This document shows positions 1 through 8,637 of a stretch of 64,000 nucleotides of DNA, piece after piece. This DNA is from Gaiellasilicea sp963784895. Lineage in GTDB: Bacteria; Actinomycetota; Thermoleophilia; Gaiellales; Gaiellaceae. A model generated the notes under the pieces. It did not search any database and was not told where the DNA came from. It was given only the letters and a program-made list of their open reading frames with translations. The translations under genes were made by a program, and so were the position numbers. Location of the stretch: positions 62,001-126,000 of the forward strand of contig CAWATM010000010.1 of the NCBI GenBank assembly GCA_963784895.1, in the 5' to 3' direction. Within the stretch, counting starts at the first letter, position 1. Each line of letters starts with the position of its first letter.

Positions 1-1
1 T

Positions 2-790
2 TTCCGCGAGAGCTCCGACGGCCCGCTGCACGACGCGCAGGGCGCAGCCGCGAGCGCGCTCCAGCCGCTCGAGGTCGGCGTCGAGCGTGTGGCGCGGCCG
101 TTCCGCGACGCCTGGGGCTGGACGAAGGACCTCTTCAACGCGCGCTCCGAGAACGAGGAGCTGCGGGCCGAGAACGAGTTGTTGAAGCAGCAGGTGATCC
201 AGAACGAATCGGCGCTGCAGCAGAACGTCATCCTCCAGCAGCTGCTCGAGTACCGGGACTCCCCCTCCTTCCCCGTCGACTACGACGGCGTCGCGGCCGA
301 GGTGATCGCGCGGCCGTCCTCCGCGTTCGAGCAGGAGATCGTCGTCAGCGCCGGCTCGTCCGACGGCGTGGAGGTCAACGCTGCGGTCGTCACCGCGGAC
401 GGTTTCGTCGGCACCGTCACGAAGGTGACCAGCGGTGCCGCGCGCGTCCGCTTGCTCACCGACGAGTCGAGCGCCGTCTCCTCCGTCGACCTCCGCACGC
501 GAGCCTCGGGCGTCGTCCTGCACGGCCAGTCCGGCAACTCGCTCGTGCTCGACCGGGTCTCGAAGCGGGAGGTCGTCCACGTCGGCGACGAGATCGTCAC
601 CGCCGGCTGGCGCACCGGCGGCCTCGCGTCGCTCTACCCGAAGGGGATCACGATCGGCCGCGTCTCCTTCGTCGGCGGGCTCAGCACCGACCTCTGGCAG
701 CAGGTGCTGATCGAGTCCGACGTCGACTTCGCCGCCCTCGACTCGGTGCTCGTGCTCGTGCCGAAGCGACCGATGCCGGAGCTGCCGTGA
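2..790 (+). CDS. mreC: MreC, rod shape-determining protein (5' end outside window)
   Basis: Periplasmic scaffold of the elongasome that links MreB/RodA/PBP2 to the wall. The frame is open from base 2, so the gene begins upstream; a GTG at 89 lies inside the conserved N-terminal part and is not the real start. A short coiled coil (SENEELRAENELLKQQV, bases about 149-199) precedes the beta-rich MreC core, which carries the usual pattern of a Val/Gly-rich first barrel and a second barrel ending near FAALDSVLVLVP. The N-terminal membrane helix must lie outside the window. The stop overlaps the mreD start (GTGA), so the two are translationally coupled. Identity is supported by the order mreC-mreD-mrdA-rodA. 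Confidence 0.93.
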   Translation, partial: FRESSDGPLHDAQGAAASALQPLEVGVERVARPFRDAWGWTKDLFNARSENEELRAENELLKQQVIQNESALQQNVILQQLLEYRDSPSFPVDYDGVAAEVIARPSSAFEQEIVVSAGSSDGVEVNAAVVTADGFVGTVTKVTSGAARVRLLTDESSAVSSVDLRTRASGVVLHGQSGNSLVLDRVSKREVVHVGDEIVTAGWRTGGLASLYPKGITIGRVSFVGGLSTDLWQQVLIESDVDFAALDSVLVLVPKRPMPELP

Positions 791-1314
791 GCTTCACCGA
801 GGGAGCCGTCGTCGCCGCAATCGTCTTCGTCTCCGCGCTGCTGCAGGTGACGCTCTTCGCCACGCTCGACGTCGCCGGCGGCGTCGCCGACGTGCTGCTG
901 CTGGCCCTGCTCTCGATCGCGCTCCTGCGCGGCGCGGTCGTCGGCTCCCTCGCCGGCTTCTTCGGCGGCCTGCTCGTCGACGTGCTCACGCTCGACACGC
1001 TCGGGGTCTCCGCCCTGCTCTACGCTCTCGCGGGCTACTGGGCTGGGCGCTACGGCGAGACGACCGGCCGTGACCGTGCGTACGCGCCGCTGCTGACCGT
1101 GCTCGTCGCGACGATCGCGATTGCCTACGTCGGCTACGGCCTCCACTTTCTGCTCGGCGAGGAGCTGTCCGCGCGTCGCGCGCTTCTCGAGACGCTGCTG
1201 CCGACGCTCGTGCTCAACCTCGCGGTCGCGAAGCCCGTCTTCGCGCTCTGCCGGTCGGCGCTCCGCCGTGCTTCAGTCCCCGACCGCGTCAGCCAGGTGA
1301 AGCTCCTTGGCTAG
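787..1314 (+). CDS. mreD: MreD, rod shape-determining membrane protein
   Basis: Integral membrane partner of MreC, 175 aa. The protein is almost entirely hydrophobic, with about five predicted helices (for example AAIVFVSALLQVTLFATL near the N-terminus and LLLALLSIALLRGAVVGSLA), which matches the family's size and topology. It uses a GTG start that overlaps the mreC stop by 4 nt. Sequence conservation in this family is weak, so position in the operon carries much of the assignment. The 3' end overlaps the TTG start of mrdA by 8 nt. Confidence 0.9.
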   Translation: MSFTEGAVVAAIVFVSALLQVTLFATLDVAGGVADVLLLALLSIALLRGAVVGSLAGFFGGLLVDVLTLDTLGVSALLYALAGYWAGRYGETTGRDRAYAPLLTVLVATIAIAYVGYGLHFLLGEELSARRALLETLLPTLVLNLAVAKPVFALCRSALRRASVPDRVSQVKLLG

Positions 1315-3361
1315 CTCCTACCCCGAGCGCCGCTCGCCGTCGGGCCGCTTCCTTCCGCCGGATCCCAAGGCGGCGGAGCCGTACCGGTTCACGCCGCAGC
1401 TGGCGCTGCGCGTCGGCGTCCTGGGCGGCCTGGCGCTGATCATCTTCGCGATCCTCTTCCTGCGCCTCTGGTCGCTGCAGGTGCTCTCCGGCGACCGGTA
1501 CCTGAACGCGGCCCAGAACAACCAGCTGCGGACGATCCGCGTCGAGGCGCAGCGCGGCTCGATCGTCGACCGCTCCGGCCGAACGATCGTCTCGAACGTC
1601 CCCGGCACCGCGGTGCGGATCTGGACCGCCGACCTGCCGCAGGAGGGCCGCTACGCGATGTTCAAGCGGCTTTCGAAGATCCTGCGCGTGCCGCTGCCGC
1701 GGCTGACCAGGGCGCTCGAGGAGAACAAGGGCGACCCGCTGACGCCGATCCTCGTCAAGACCGCCGTCCACGAGGACCAGGTGGCGACGCTGCTCGAGCA
1801 CCGCGCCGACTTCCCGGGGGTCGAGATCACGAGCACCTATCTCCGCGACTACGAGCACAAGGCGCTGGCGGCGCAGCTGCTCGGCTACGTCGGCGAGGTG
1901 TCGCCGGAGGAGCTCGAGCGCCTGGAGCGCTCCAAGGACCGCGACATCCGCGGCGGCGAGAAGATCGGCAAGACCGGTGTCGAGGCGGCGTTCGACGGCT
2001 ACCTTCGCGGCACGCCCGGAGCCGCCCAGCTCCGCGTCGACTCGCTCGGGCAGCCGCTCGGCCCGTTCGAGACGCGCCGGCCGGCGCAGTCGGGCTACAA
2101 CGTTCGGCTGACGCTCGACATCGGCCTCCAGCGCGCCGCCGAGCGCGCCCTCCGCGACGGGATCGAGCTCGCCTACCGGGACGATCGCTTCAACGCGAAC
2201 GGCGGCGCGATCGTCGCGCTCGACCCCCGCGACGGCGCCGTCCTCGCGATGGCGTCGAACCCCACCTACAAGCCGTCGGTCTACGTCGGCCGCGCCGACC
2301 CGAAGAAGCTCGAGCCGCTGACGGTCGAGAAGGTCGCGAAGGAGCGCAACTACCCCGGGATCAACCGGGCGATCGCCGGCGTCTACCCGCCCGGCTCGAC
2401 GTTCAAGCCGGTGACCGCACTGGCTGCGATCTCGGACGGCCTGCTCTCGCCCTACGAGTACATCCAGTGCACGCCGTACGCCGAGTACGGCCTCGACGAG
2501 CAGCGGTTCAAGAACTGGAACCCGTACACGAACATGCCGATGACGCTCGCGACCGCGCTCTCGCAGTCGTGCGACACCTACTTCTACGACGTCGGCAACC
2601 GCTACTTCGAGCGGGGCGAGCGCGAGCGGCCGTACTGGACGAAGATGCAGGCCTGGGCGAAGAAGTTCGGCTTCGGTCAGACCGCCGGGCTCGACATCGG
2701 CGGTGAGGCGTCCGGGCTGCTGCCGACACCGGCGTGGCGGAAGGCCGTCGGCCGAACCGCCTGGGACAAGGCGTGGAACCCGGGTGACATGATCCAGATG
2801 GCGATCGGCCAGAAGGACATCAACGTGACGCCGTTGCAGATGGCGCGCTTCTACGCTGCGCTCGCGAACGGCGGCAAGCTCGTCACCCCGTACCTCGTTC
2901 AGGCTGCCGAGCGGCCTGCGGCGGAAGGGGAGCCGGCGGTGCCGGTGCTGAGCTTCCCCTCCTCGCCGCCGAAGGAGATCGGGATCGACCCCGGCGCGCT
3001 CTCGGTCGTCCGCGACGGCCTCTACGAGGCGACGCACGATGCGAACGGCACCTCGTCGGGCGTCTTCGGCAGCTTCCCGGTCCCCGTGGCCGGCAAGACC
3101 GGGACCGCAGAGAAGGTGGTCAACCTGCCCGGCTATCCGGTCGGCCACCTCGAGGATCAGGCGTGGTGGTGTGGCTGGGGCCCGTTCGACGGCAATGACT
3201 ACGTCAACTCCCGCGGCGGCACGCGGTCGCCGATCGTCGTCTGCGCGGTGATCGAGAACGGCGGCCACGGCGGCTCGGTCGCGGCTCCGGCGGCGCTGAA
3301 GGTCTTCGAGCACTGGTTCCGTGAGCAGGCTGGAATCCAGGGGGTCGTCGCCAGTGATTGA
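1307..3361 (+). CDS. mrdA: Penicillin-binding protein 2, elongation transpeptidase
   Basis: Class B PBP (684 aa) that cross-links peptidoglycan during elongation, working with RodA. One N-terminal membrane helix lies near residues 43-65, followed by the dimerisation domain (RGSIVDRSGR) and the transpeptidase domain. Catalytic motifs are visible: SxxK in PGSTFKPVTAL (serine near residue 365), SxD/N-type SQSCDTYFYDVGN, and KTG in VAGKTGTAEK near residue 598. The TTG start overlaps mreD; no better ATG or GTG lies before the conserved FLRLWSLQVLSGDRY segment. Its stop overlaps the chosen rodA start by 8 nt. Confidence 0.95.
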   Translation: MASSYPERRSPSGRFLPPDPKAAEPYRFTPQLALRVGVLGGLALIIFAILFLRLWSLQVLSGDRYLNAAQNNQLRTIRVEAQRGSIVDRSGRTIVSNVPGTAVRIWTADLPQEGRYAMFKRLSKILRVPLPRLTRALEENKGDPLTPILVKTAVHEDQVATLLEHRADFPGVEITSTYLRDYEHKALAAQLLGYVGEVSPEELERLERSKDRDIRGGEKIGKTGVEAAFDGYLRGTPGAAQLRVDSLGQPLGPFETRRPAQSGYNVRLTLDIGLQRAAERALRDGIELAYRDDRFNANGGAIVALDPRDGAVLAMASNPTYKPSVYVGRADPKKLEPLTVEKVAKERNYPGINRAIAGVYPPGSTFKPVTALAAISDGLLSPYEYIQCTPYAEYGLDEQRFKNWNPYTNMPMTLATALSQSCDTYFYDVGNRYFERGERERPYWTKMQAWAKKFGFGQTAGLDIGGEASGLLPTPAWRKAVGRTAWDKAWNPGDMIQMAIGQKDINVTPLQMARFYAALANGGKLVTPYLVQAAERPAAEGEPAVPVLSFPSSPPKEIGIDPGALSVVRDGLYEATHDANGTSSGVFGSFPVPVAGKTGTAEKVVNLPGYPVGHLEDQAWWCGWGPFDGNDYVNSRGGTRSPIVVCAVIENGGHGGSVAAPAALKVFEHWFREQAGIQGVVASD

Positions 3362-4526
3362 GTACGCGCCCCGTCCCGCCACGCGCGAGCAGGTCGACGT
3401 TCTCGGCTTGCTGCGCCGGCTCGACTGGATCCTCCTGCTCGCCGTCGCCGCGATCGTCGGGTACGGGCTCTGGGCGGTGGGCGGGATCACGCGCTTCGAC
3501 GTCGAGGGGGACGAGAGCTATTACGTCGTGCGGCAGGCGATCGCTGTCGGGCTCGGCTTCGCCGGCTTCCTGCTCGCGCTCGCGATCGACCCGGACCGCT
3601 ACCGCCGTGCGCAGAAGCCGATCTTTGCGCTGACGCTGCTCGGGATGCTGCTCGTCTTCCCGCTCGCGGACGCCACCCGTGGCTCGAAGCGCTGGATCGA
3701 GATCGGGCCGTTCCAGTTCCAGCCGTCCGAGTTCGGCAAGCTGCTGTTCGTGCTCGCGCTGGCGGGCTTCCTCGCCGACCGCGTTCGCCGGCTGCATGAC
3801 CCGCGCGTGGTGCTGCAGGCCATCGGGCTCGCGGCGATCCCGATCGCGCTCGTCTTCAAGCAGCCCGACCTCGGCACGGCGCTCGTCTACGGCGCCGCGC
3901 TCGTCGCCTGCCTCTTCGTCGCCGGGATCCGCTGGAGCCACCTCGCGCTCCTCGTCGGCGTGGTGGCGCTGCTCGCGTCGAGCGTCGTCTGGTTCCTGCC
4001 CGCCGTCGGCGTCGAGGTGCTCGAGCCCTACCAGGCGGCGCGGCTCAACTTCACCAACCTCGAGGAGGATCCGGGCGGCACCGCGTACAACCAGACGCAG
4101 TCGATCACGGCCGTCGGCTCGGGCGGGCTCGACGGGCGCGGCGTCCAGGGCGCAACGCAGACGAGGCTCGACTACCTGCCCGAGCACCACACCGACTTCG
4201 TCTTCGCCGCGCTCGCCGAGCAGCGCGGCTTCTTCGGCGCGGCCCTCCTGCTCGGGCTCTACCTGCTGATCGTCTGGCGCGGTCTGCGCATGATCACGAT
4301 CGCGCGCGACGCGTTTTGTGCGATCGTCGCCGGTGGGATCGTGATTGGCTTCCTCTTCCAGGTCTTCGTCAACGTCGGCATGACCATGGGGATCGCCCCT
4401 GTGACCGGGATCCCGCTGCCGTTCGTCACGGTCGGCGGCTCCTCGATGGTGATGAACATCGTCGCGATCGGCGTCCTCCAGGCGATCCACGCCCGCGGCC
4501 ACCTCGGACGCAGGCGGGCGCGCTGA
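3354..4526 (+). CDS. rodA: RodA, SEDS-family peptidoglycan polymerase
   Basis: Lipid II polymerase of the rod complex, about 390 aa with roughly ten membrane helices. Signature SEDS segments are present: IGPFQFQPSEFGKLLFVLAL, KQPDLGTALVYG (with the essential Asp of the family), LPEHHTDFVFAALAEQRGFFG and the C-terminal GIPLPFVTVGGSSM. The GTG at 3354 is preferred over the GTG at 3321, because AGGGGG lies about 10 nt upstream and the result is a compact 8-nt overlap with mrdA; the 3321 start would give a 40-nt overlap. Last of the four clear rod-shape genes. Confidence 0.94.
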   Translation: MIEYAPRPATREQVDVLGLLRRLDWILLLAVAAIVGYGLWAVGGITRFDVEGDESYYVVRQAIAVGLGFAGFLLALAIDPDRYRRAQKPIFALTLLGMLLVFPLADATRGSKRWIEIGPFQFQPSEFGKLLFVLALAGFLADRVRRLHDPRVVLQAIGLAAIPIALVFKQPDLGTALVYGAALVACLFVAGIRWSHLALLVGVVALLASSVVWFLPAVGVEVLEPYQAARLNFTNLEEDPGGTAYNQTQSITAVGSGGLDGRGVQGATQTRLDYLPEHHTDFVFAALAEQRGFFGAALLLGLYLLIVWRGLRMITIARDAFCAIVAGGIVIGFLFQVFVNVGMTMGIAPVTGIPLPFVTVGGSSMVMNIVAIGVLQAIHARGHLGRRRAR

Positions 4527-5308
4527 TGGCGAAGACGCTCAACCCGATGGCGATCTGGGGGCTGGTGCGCGAGCTCAAGGTCGCTGCCTCGGACACGCTC
4601 CCGTTGCTGATCAGCGGGCCGCTCGCGGCGCAGCTCGAGAAGGAGCTCTCGCAGGGCGCAGCGCCCGGCGCCGTCCGGATCGGCGGTCGCCCGCAGGACT
4701 CCGACTGCGTGATCCGGATCCTCGCCGGCGCCCCGACGGAGGAGGACGAGCAGGAGTTGAGGGCGGCCAAGCGCGCCAAGGTGCCGGTCGTCGTCGTCCA
4801 GACGGGCACGGAGGACTTCGACGTTCCCTACGTGCTCGCGACCGACATCGTCAAGTGCCGTCCCGGCGCGGGCTTCCCCGTCGAGGAGATCGCGGCCGCA
4901 GTCGCTGCCAGGCTCGGCGAATCCGGTACGGGACTCTCCGCGCGCGTGCCCGTACTCCGGCAGCCGCTCTGCCGTGAGCTGATCGAGTCGTTCTCGCGCA
5001 AGAACGGCATTCTCGCCGTCGCGATCTTCGTTCCCGGCGCCGACTTCCCCGTCCTGACGCTGAACCAGATCCGGCTCGTGCTCAGGCTCGGCGCGGCGCA
5101 CGGGGTCGAGATCGACCAGCAGCGCCTGCCCGAGGTGCTCGCCACCGTCGCCGCCGGCTTCGGCTTCCGGGCCTTCGCGCGCCAGTTGCTGGGCGTGATT
5201 CCCGTCGCGGGCTGGGCCGTCAAGGGCGGCGTCGCCTACGGCGGCACGCGCGCGCTCGGCGAGGCCGCCAGGCGCTACTTCGAGCAGGTCTCCAGCCGGG
5301 CTGTATAG
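4526..5308 (+). CDS. DUF697/YcjF-like protein of unknown function
   Basis: The ATG overlaps the rodA stop by 1 nt, so this 260-aa protein is probably co-translated with the elongasome genes. The N-terminal half has an alternating beta/alpha pattern (VPVVVVQTG, VPYVLATDIVKC) that resembles a degenerate GTPase-like or Rossmann fold without a P-loop. The C-terminal part (RAFARQLLGVIPVAGWAVKG, then GTRALGEAARRYFEQ) resembles the DUF697 membrane-associated helical region, where an amphipathic Gly/Pro hairpin is followed by a TRALGEAA-type helix. A role in cell-shape control is only suggested by the position. Confidence 0.75.
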   Translation: MAKTLNPMAIWGLVRELKVAASDTLPLLISGPLAAQLEKELSQGAAPGAVRIGGRPQDSDCVIRILAGAPTEEDEQELRAAKRAKVPVVVVQTGTEDFDVPYVLATDIVKCRPGAGFPVEEIAAAVAARLGESGTGLSARVPVLRQPLCRELIESFSRKNGILAVAIFVPGADFPVLTLNQIRLVLRLGAAHGVEIDQQRLPEVLATVAAGFGFRAFARQLLGVIPVAGWAVKGGVAYGGTRALGEAARRYFEQVSSRAV

Positions 5309-5316
5309 ACGCTGGT

Positions 5317-5389
5317 GCGGCCGCGAAGCGGCCGCCTTCAGGGGTCTGCGCGCTGTGGGATCCGCACTGCGGATCCCACAGCTTGCGAC
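5317..5389 (-). repeat. Interspersed hairpin element, copy A
   Basis: On the minus strand, a perfect 13-bp stem (5352-5364 with 5370-5382, loop of 5 nt) is followed by the conserved tail GCGCAGACCCCTGAAG (5336-5351) and then a second hairpin made of two GCGGCCGC octamers around a 3-nt loop (5317-5335). The 13-bp stem sequence is unrelated to the stems of copies B and C, while the tail is nearly identical. It lies between the DUF697 gene and the small ORF at 5451. Confidence 0.8.
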
Positions 5390-5450
5390 GGGAAACAGCT
5401 CCGTCCGGTCCAGGTCCTATGGTTCCGGAAACGACGGGAGGGAGGGCGAG

Positions 5451-5645
5451 ATGGTCGGTTCCGAGCACGCGGAAGAGCTGCTTCAGATCGAAGAAGCCGA
5501 CGCCTGGTTCGAGTACCTCGAGGCCACGCGGGCGCAGAACGAGACCCGCTACGCCGAGCTCGAGCCGTGGGCCTGGGCGCGCCTCTCGCAGCGGTTGCGC
5601 GCCGTCCGCGCGCGCCGGGCGCGTCTTCGCCCGGCGGCTGCGTAG
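5451..5645 (+). CDS. Small acidic/basic helical protein, hypothetical
   Basis: A 64-aa protein with a purine-rich ribosome-binding site (GGGAGGGAGGGCGAG) directly before the ATG. The first two thirds are acidic and rich in Glu and aromatic residues (EEADAWFEYLEATR, YAELEPWAWARL). The last 20 residues are almost all Arg/Ala. The composition suggests two helices, possibly nucleic-acid or ribosome associated, but no family is recognised. It sits alone between repeat copy A and the rne promoter region. Confidence 0.6.
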   Translation: MVGSEHAEELLQIEEADAWFEYLEATRAQNETRYAELEPWAWARLSQRLRAVRARRARLRPAAA

Positions 5646-5674
5646 CGCGAGCGCAGCCCGCACGACCCTGCTGA

Positions 5675-5762
5675 TACCCTCCCTGCAGGCCATGCCTACC
5701 GTTTTCACACCCAATCGCAGCGCGCGACCGGCCGCTTCCGCGGCCGTGTCTTTGCGCGCGCT
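5675..5762 (+). promoter_or_regulatory. rne promoter -10 and structured 5' leader
   Basis: A TACCCT box at 5675-5680 would give a leader of roughly 90 nt. Inside it, CGGCCGC (5729-5735) pairs with GCGGCCG (5740-5746) around TTCC, and an outer pair AGCGCGCG (5719-5726) with CGCGCGCT (5755-5762) encloses this hairpin. The structure ends only a few bases before the ribosome-binding site AGGAGA (5769-5774). Autoregulation through a leader hairpin is known for enterobacterial RNase E; its operation here is inference. Confidence 0.55.
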
Positions 5763-5779
5763 CACCCTAGGAGAAGCAT

Positions 5780-8507
5780 TTGTCCCCCTGGTTTCGCAGG
5801 AAGAAGAAGCAAGAGCAGACCGAGCAGCCGGCGCCGGAAGCTCCCGCGCCCACCCCACAGCCGACACCGGCTGAGCAGACCACCGCCACGGCTCCGGCCG
5901 GCGCGGCAACCGATCCGAGGAAGCGACGTCGTGGAACCCGCGGCGGGCGAGGGCGCAAGAAGCCCGGCGCCGTCACGACCGCCGAGACGCCGGCCGAGAC
6001 GCCCGAGAAGCCCGAGCAGAAGCCCGCGCCGCAGCGGCGCGAGCGCAAGCCCGCCGCCGAGCGGAGCCAGCGGCAGGAACGCCGTGCGAACCAGCAGGGC
6101 CGTCGCCGCGTCCCCCAGAAGCGGGCGCCGCTGCCGAAGGCCAAGCGCGAGCTCCTGATCTCCGTCGACGTCGGCGAGCAGCGCGTCGCCATCCTCGAGG
6201 ACGACCGCGTCGCCGAGGTCTACCTCGAGCGCCCGGAGCGGCGCTCGATCGCCGGCAACATCTACCTCGGCACGGTCGACAACGTGCTGCCGGGGATGGA
6301 GGCGGCATTCGTCGAGATCGGCCTCGAGAAGAACGGCTTCCTCTACGTCGACGAGATCGTCGTGCCCGAGCTCGAAGGCAAGCGGCACGGCAAGAAGATC
6401 ACCGACCTGATCGCCCGCGGCCAGCAAATCCTCGTCCAGGCGGTCAAGGACCCGATGAAGACGAAAGGTGCGCGGCTGACGACCGAGATCTCGCTTCCCG
6501 GCCGCTTCCTCGTCTTCGTCCCGCAGGGCGAGGGTCTCGGCGTTTCGCGCCGGCTCGACGACGCCGAGCGCACGCGGCTGAAGGAGATCATCAAGGGCCT
6601 CGACGTCAAGGAGGGCGGCGTCATCGTCCGCACCGCGGCGGAGAACGCCTCCGCGGAGGACATCGAGCGCGACCTCGTCTTCCTGCAGCGGCTCTGGAAG
6701 ACGATCCAGGCGCGCGCGAAGACCGCGAAGGCACCGGCGCTCGTCTACCAGGAGGCCGAGCTGCCGCTCCGGATCGTCCGTGACCTCTTCGCCGGCGACT
6801 TCGTCAGCGCCCAGATCGACCACGAGCGCACCTACAAGCGGATCGTCGGCTATCTGAAGAAGACCTCGCCGCACATGCTCGAGCGTGTGCACCGCTACAA
6901 GGAGAAGACGCCGCTCTTCGAGGGGACGGGCGTCGACACCGAGATTCGCTCGACGCTGAACCGGCGCGTCGATCTGCCCTCGGGCGGCTATCTGATCTTC
7001 GACTACGCCGAGGCGTTCACCGTCGTCGACGTCAACACGGGCCGCTTCGTCGGCTCGCGCTCGAAGAACTCGACCGGCCGGCTCGAGGACACGATCACGA
7101 AGAACAACCTCGAGGCGGTGAAGGAGGTCGTGCGCCAGCTGCGGCTGCGCGACATCGGCGGGATCATCGTCATCGACTTCATCGACATGGCGAACCCGAA
7201 GAACCGCGCGACCGTCGAGGAGGCGCTCCGCACCGAGCTCGAGCGCGACCGGACGAAGACCTACGTCGTCGAGATCTCGCCGCTCGGCCTCGTCGAGATG
7301 ACCCGCCAGAACGTCACCGAGGGCCCACGCGAGATCCTGACCAAGAAGTGCCCGACCTGCGCAGGCGACGGCATCGTCGTCTCCGAGGCGTCCGCTGCGC
7401 TAGAGGTGGAGCGGCATCTGCGCACGCTCGCGGCCGGTTCGCGCGCCCAGGCGTTCCAGGTCGAGGTCAACCCGAAGACGATGTCCCTCCTGCTCGGCAA
7501 GGGCGGCTCGCGCCTCGCCGAGATCGAGGAGGCGTCGAAGAAGCGCTTCTTCCTCGCGCCGAAGGAGGGCGTGCACGCCGACCACGCCGCCGTGCTGGCC
7601 GAGGGCAAGCTCGTCGACCTGCAGCCGCCGACGCCGATCGCCGAGGGGACCGAGGCCGACCTGAAGCTGGTGGAGCTGGACAAGCACGATGCCGGCGCCG
7701 CGGTCGGCAGGCTGGACGGGATCGACGTCGTCGTCGGCGGTGCCGCCAAGCTCGTCGGCAAGAAGGCGAAGGTGCGCGTCGAGCGCGTGCTCGACGGCGT
7801 CGCCTACGCGACGGCGCTGAACGGTGTCGAGCCGCCCGCCGAGCCGATCACGTTCGAGAGCGAGGCCGAGAAGCCGACGCGGGCGCCGAGCCGCGCCAAG
7901 AAGTCGGTCGGGGTCGAGGAGAGCACGGCCGAGCAGCCGGAGGACGGCGCAGCCGAGCCTGAGAGCGAGGCGGAGGACGAGCCGACCGACGCCGTTGCCG
8001 AGGTTGCCGAGCTCGACGAGTCCGCTCCCGTGAAGAAGAAGACGCGCCGCGGCTCGCGCGGCGGTCGCAACCGGAACAAGAAGCCTGTTGCCGCGCCGGA
8101 CGGCACGGAGCCCGCAGAGGCGGGCGCCGAGTCGTCCTCCACGACGACGCCGCGCATCCACGTTCCCGACCTCGAGCTCGAGGAGAAGCCTCCGGCACGC
8201 AAGCGAACGCCGAAGCCGAAGCCGGAGCGCCGAGGAAGGCGAGGGCGAGGCGGTCGAGCAGGTGGTGGCGGCGGTCGCGGAGGAGACGGACGGCGCCGAG
8301 GCGACGCCCCCGAAGAAGAAGACGCGGCGGGGCTCGCGCGGCGGCCGGAACCGGAAGAAGCCCGCGGCGGCTGCGGCCGCCGAGAACGGCGCCGAGCCGC
8401 GCGCTCAGGCGGAGGAGCAGGTGGCTGCGCCGACCGACAACGGCGCCGAGGCCGCCTCCGACGAGTACGTGCCGATGTCGGAGTGGCTCGACGACCTCGA
8501 CCGCTGA
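5780..8507 (+). CDS. rne: RNase E/G family endoribonuclease, frame broken in the C-terminal tail
   Basis: Single-strand-specific endoribonuclease for mRNA decay and rRNA processing. TTG start 5 nt after AGGAGA. Visible parts: a basic RG-rich N-terminal tail, an S1 domain from about residue 159 (GNIYLGTVDNVLPGMEAAF), the catalytic region (FDYAEAFTVVDVNTGR near 408; IVIDFIDM near 463, with the family's two metal-binding Asp) and a zinc-link CPTCAGDG near 524. After residue about 816 the frame leaves the expected product. The frame one base later (from 8229) continues as AEEGEGEAVEQ, repeats KKKTRRGSRGGRNRKK and ends in a conserved-looking EYVPMSEWLDDLDR at 8507. Without a shift the original frame runs to 8641, into rplU. 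The break is in a dispensable tail; an extra base near 8228 is the simplest explanation. Confidence 0.9.
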
Positions 8508-8513
8508 GTTGGT

Positions 8514-8580
8514 TGCAGGTTCAGCATCCGCTCTCGCGGACGCTGAACGCGCGAAGACCCCTCAAGGAGCCGCTTCCCGG
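8514..8580 (+). repeat. Interspersed hairpin element, copy B
   Basis: A 13-bp stem with one mismatch (8519-8531 with 8536-8548, loop TCTC) is followed by the conserved tail GCGCGAAGACCCCTCAAG (8549-8566) and a short GCCGC-TTC-C-GGC segment. The upstream flank TTGCAG matches the GCAA/GCAG found before the stems of the other copies. It starts 7 nt after the likely rne stop and lies before the rplU promoter. Confidence 0.8.
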
Positions 8581-8592
8581 CCCAACAATCGC

Positions 8593-8629
8593 TACACTGG
8601 CTCTCCTCGCGGGTCAGACCCGCGTTTTT
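8593..8629 (+). promoter_or_regulatory. rplU -10 box and leader hairpin with U-tract
   Basis: TACACT (8593-8598) is the likely -10. Seven base pairs, CGCGGGT (8608-8614) with ACCCGCG (8618-8624), are followed by five T residues (8625-8629), which is the shape of an intrinsic terminator. It ends only 8 nt before the rplU ATG at 8638, and there is no good Shine-Dalgarno sequence. If transcription starts near 8605 the hairpin is the whole leader, so it may serve for attenuation of L21-L27 synthesis as well as ending rne transcripts. Confidence 0.6.
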
Positions 8630-8637
8630 CTGCGCTT

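Noticed and set aside
1289..3490. 733-aa open frame antisense to mrdA
   Set aside because: Arg/Leu/Asp-rich mirror of a high-GC gene; mrdA has complete catalytic motifs on the other strand.
8200..8260. Programmed ribosomal frameshift in rne
   Set aside because: No slippery heptamer with downstream structure is obvious; an extra base is simpler. Kept only as an alternative.
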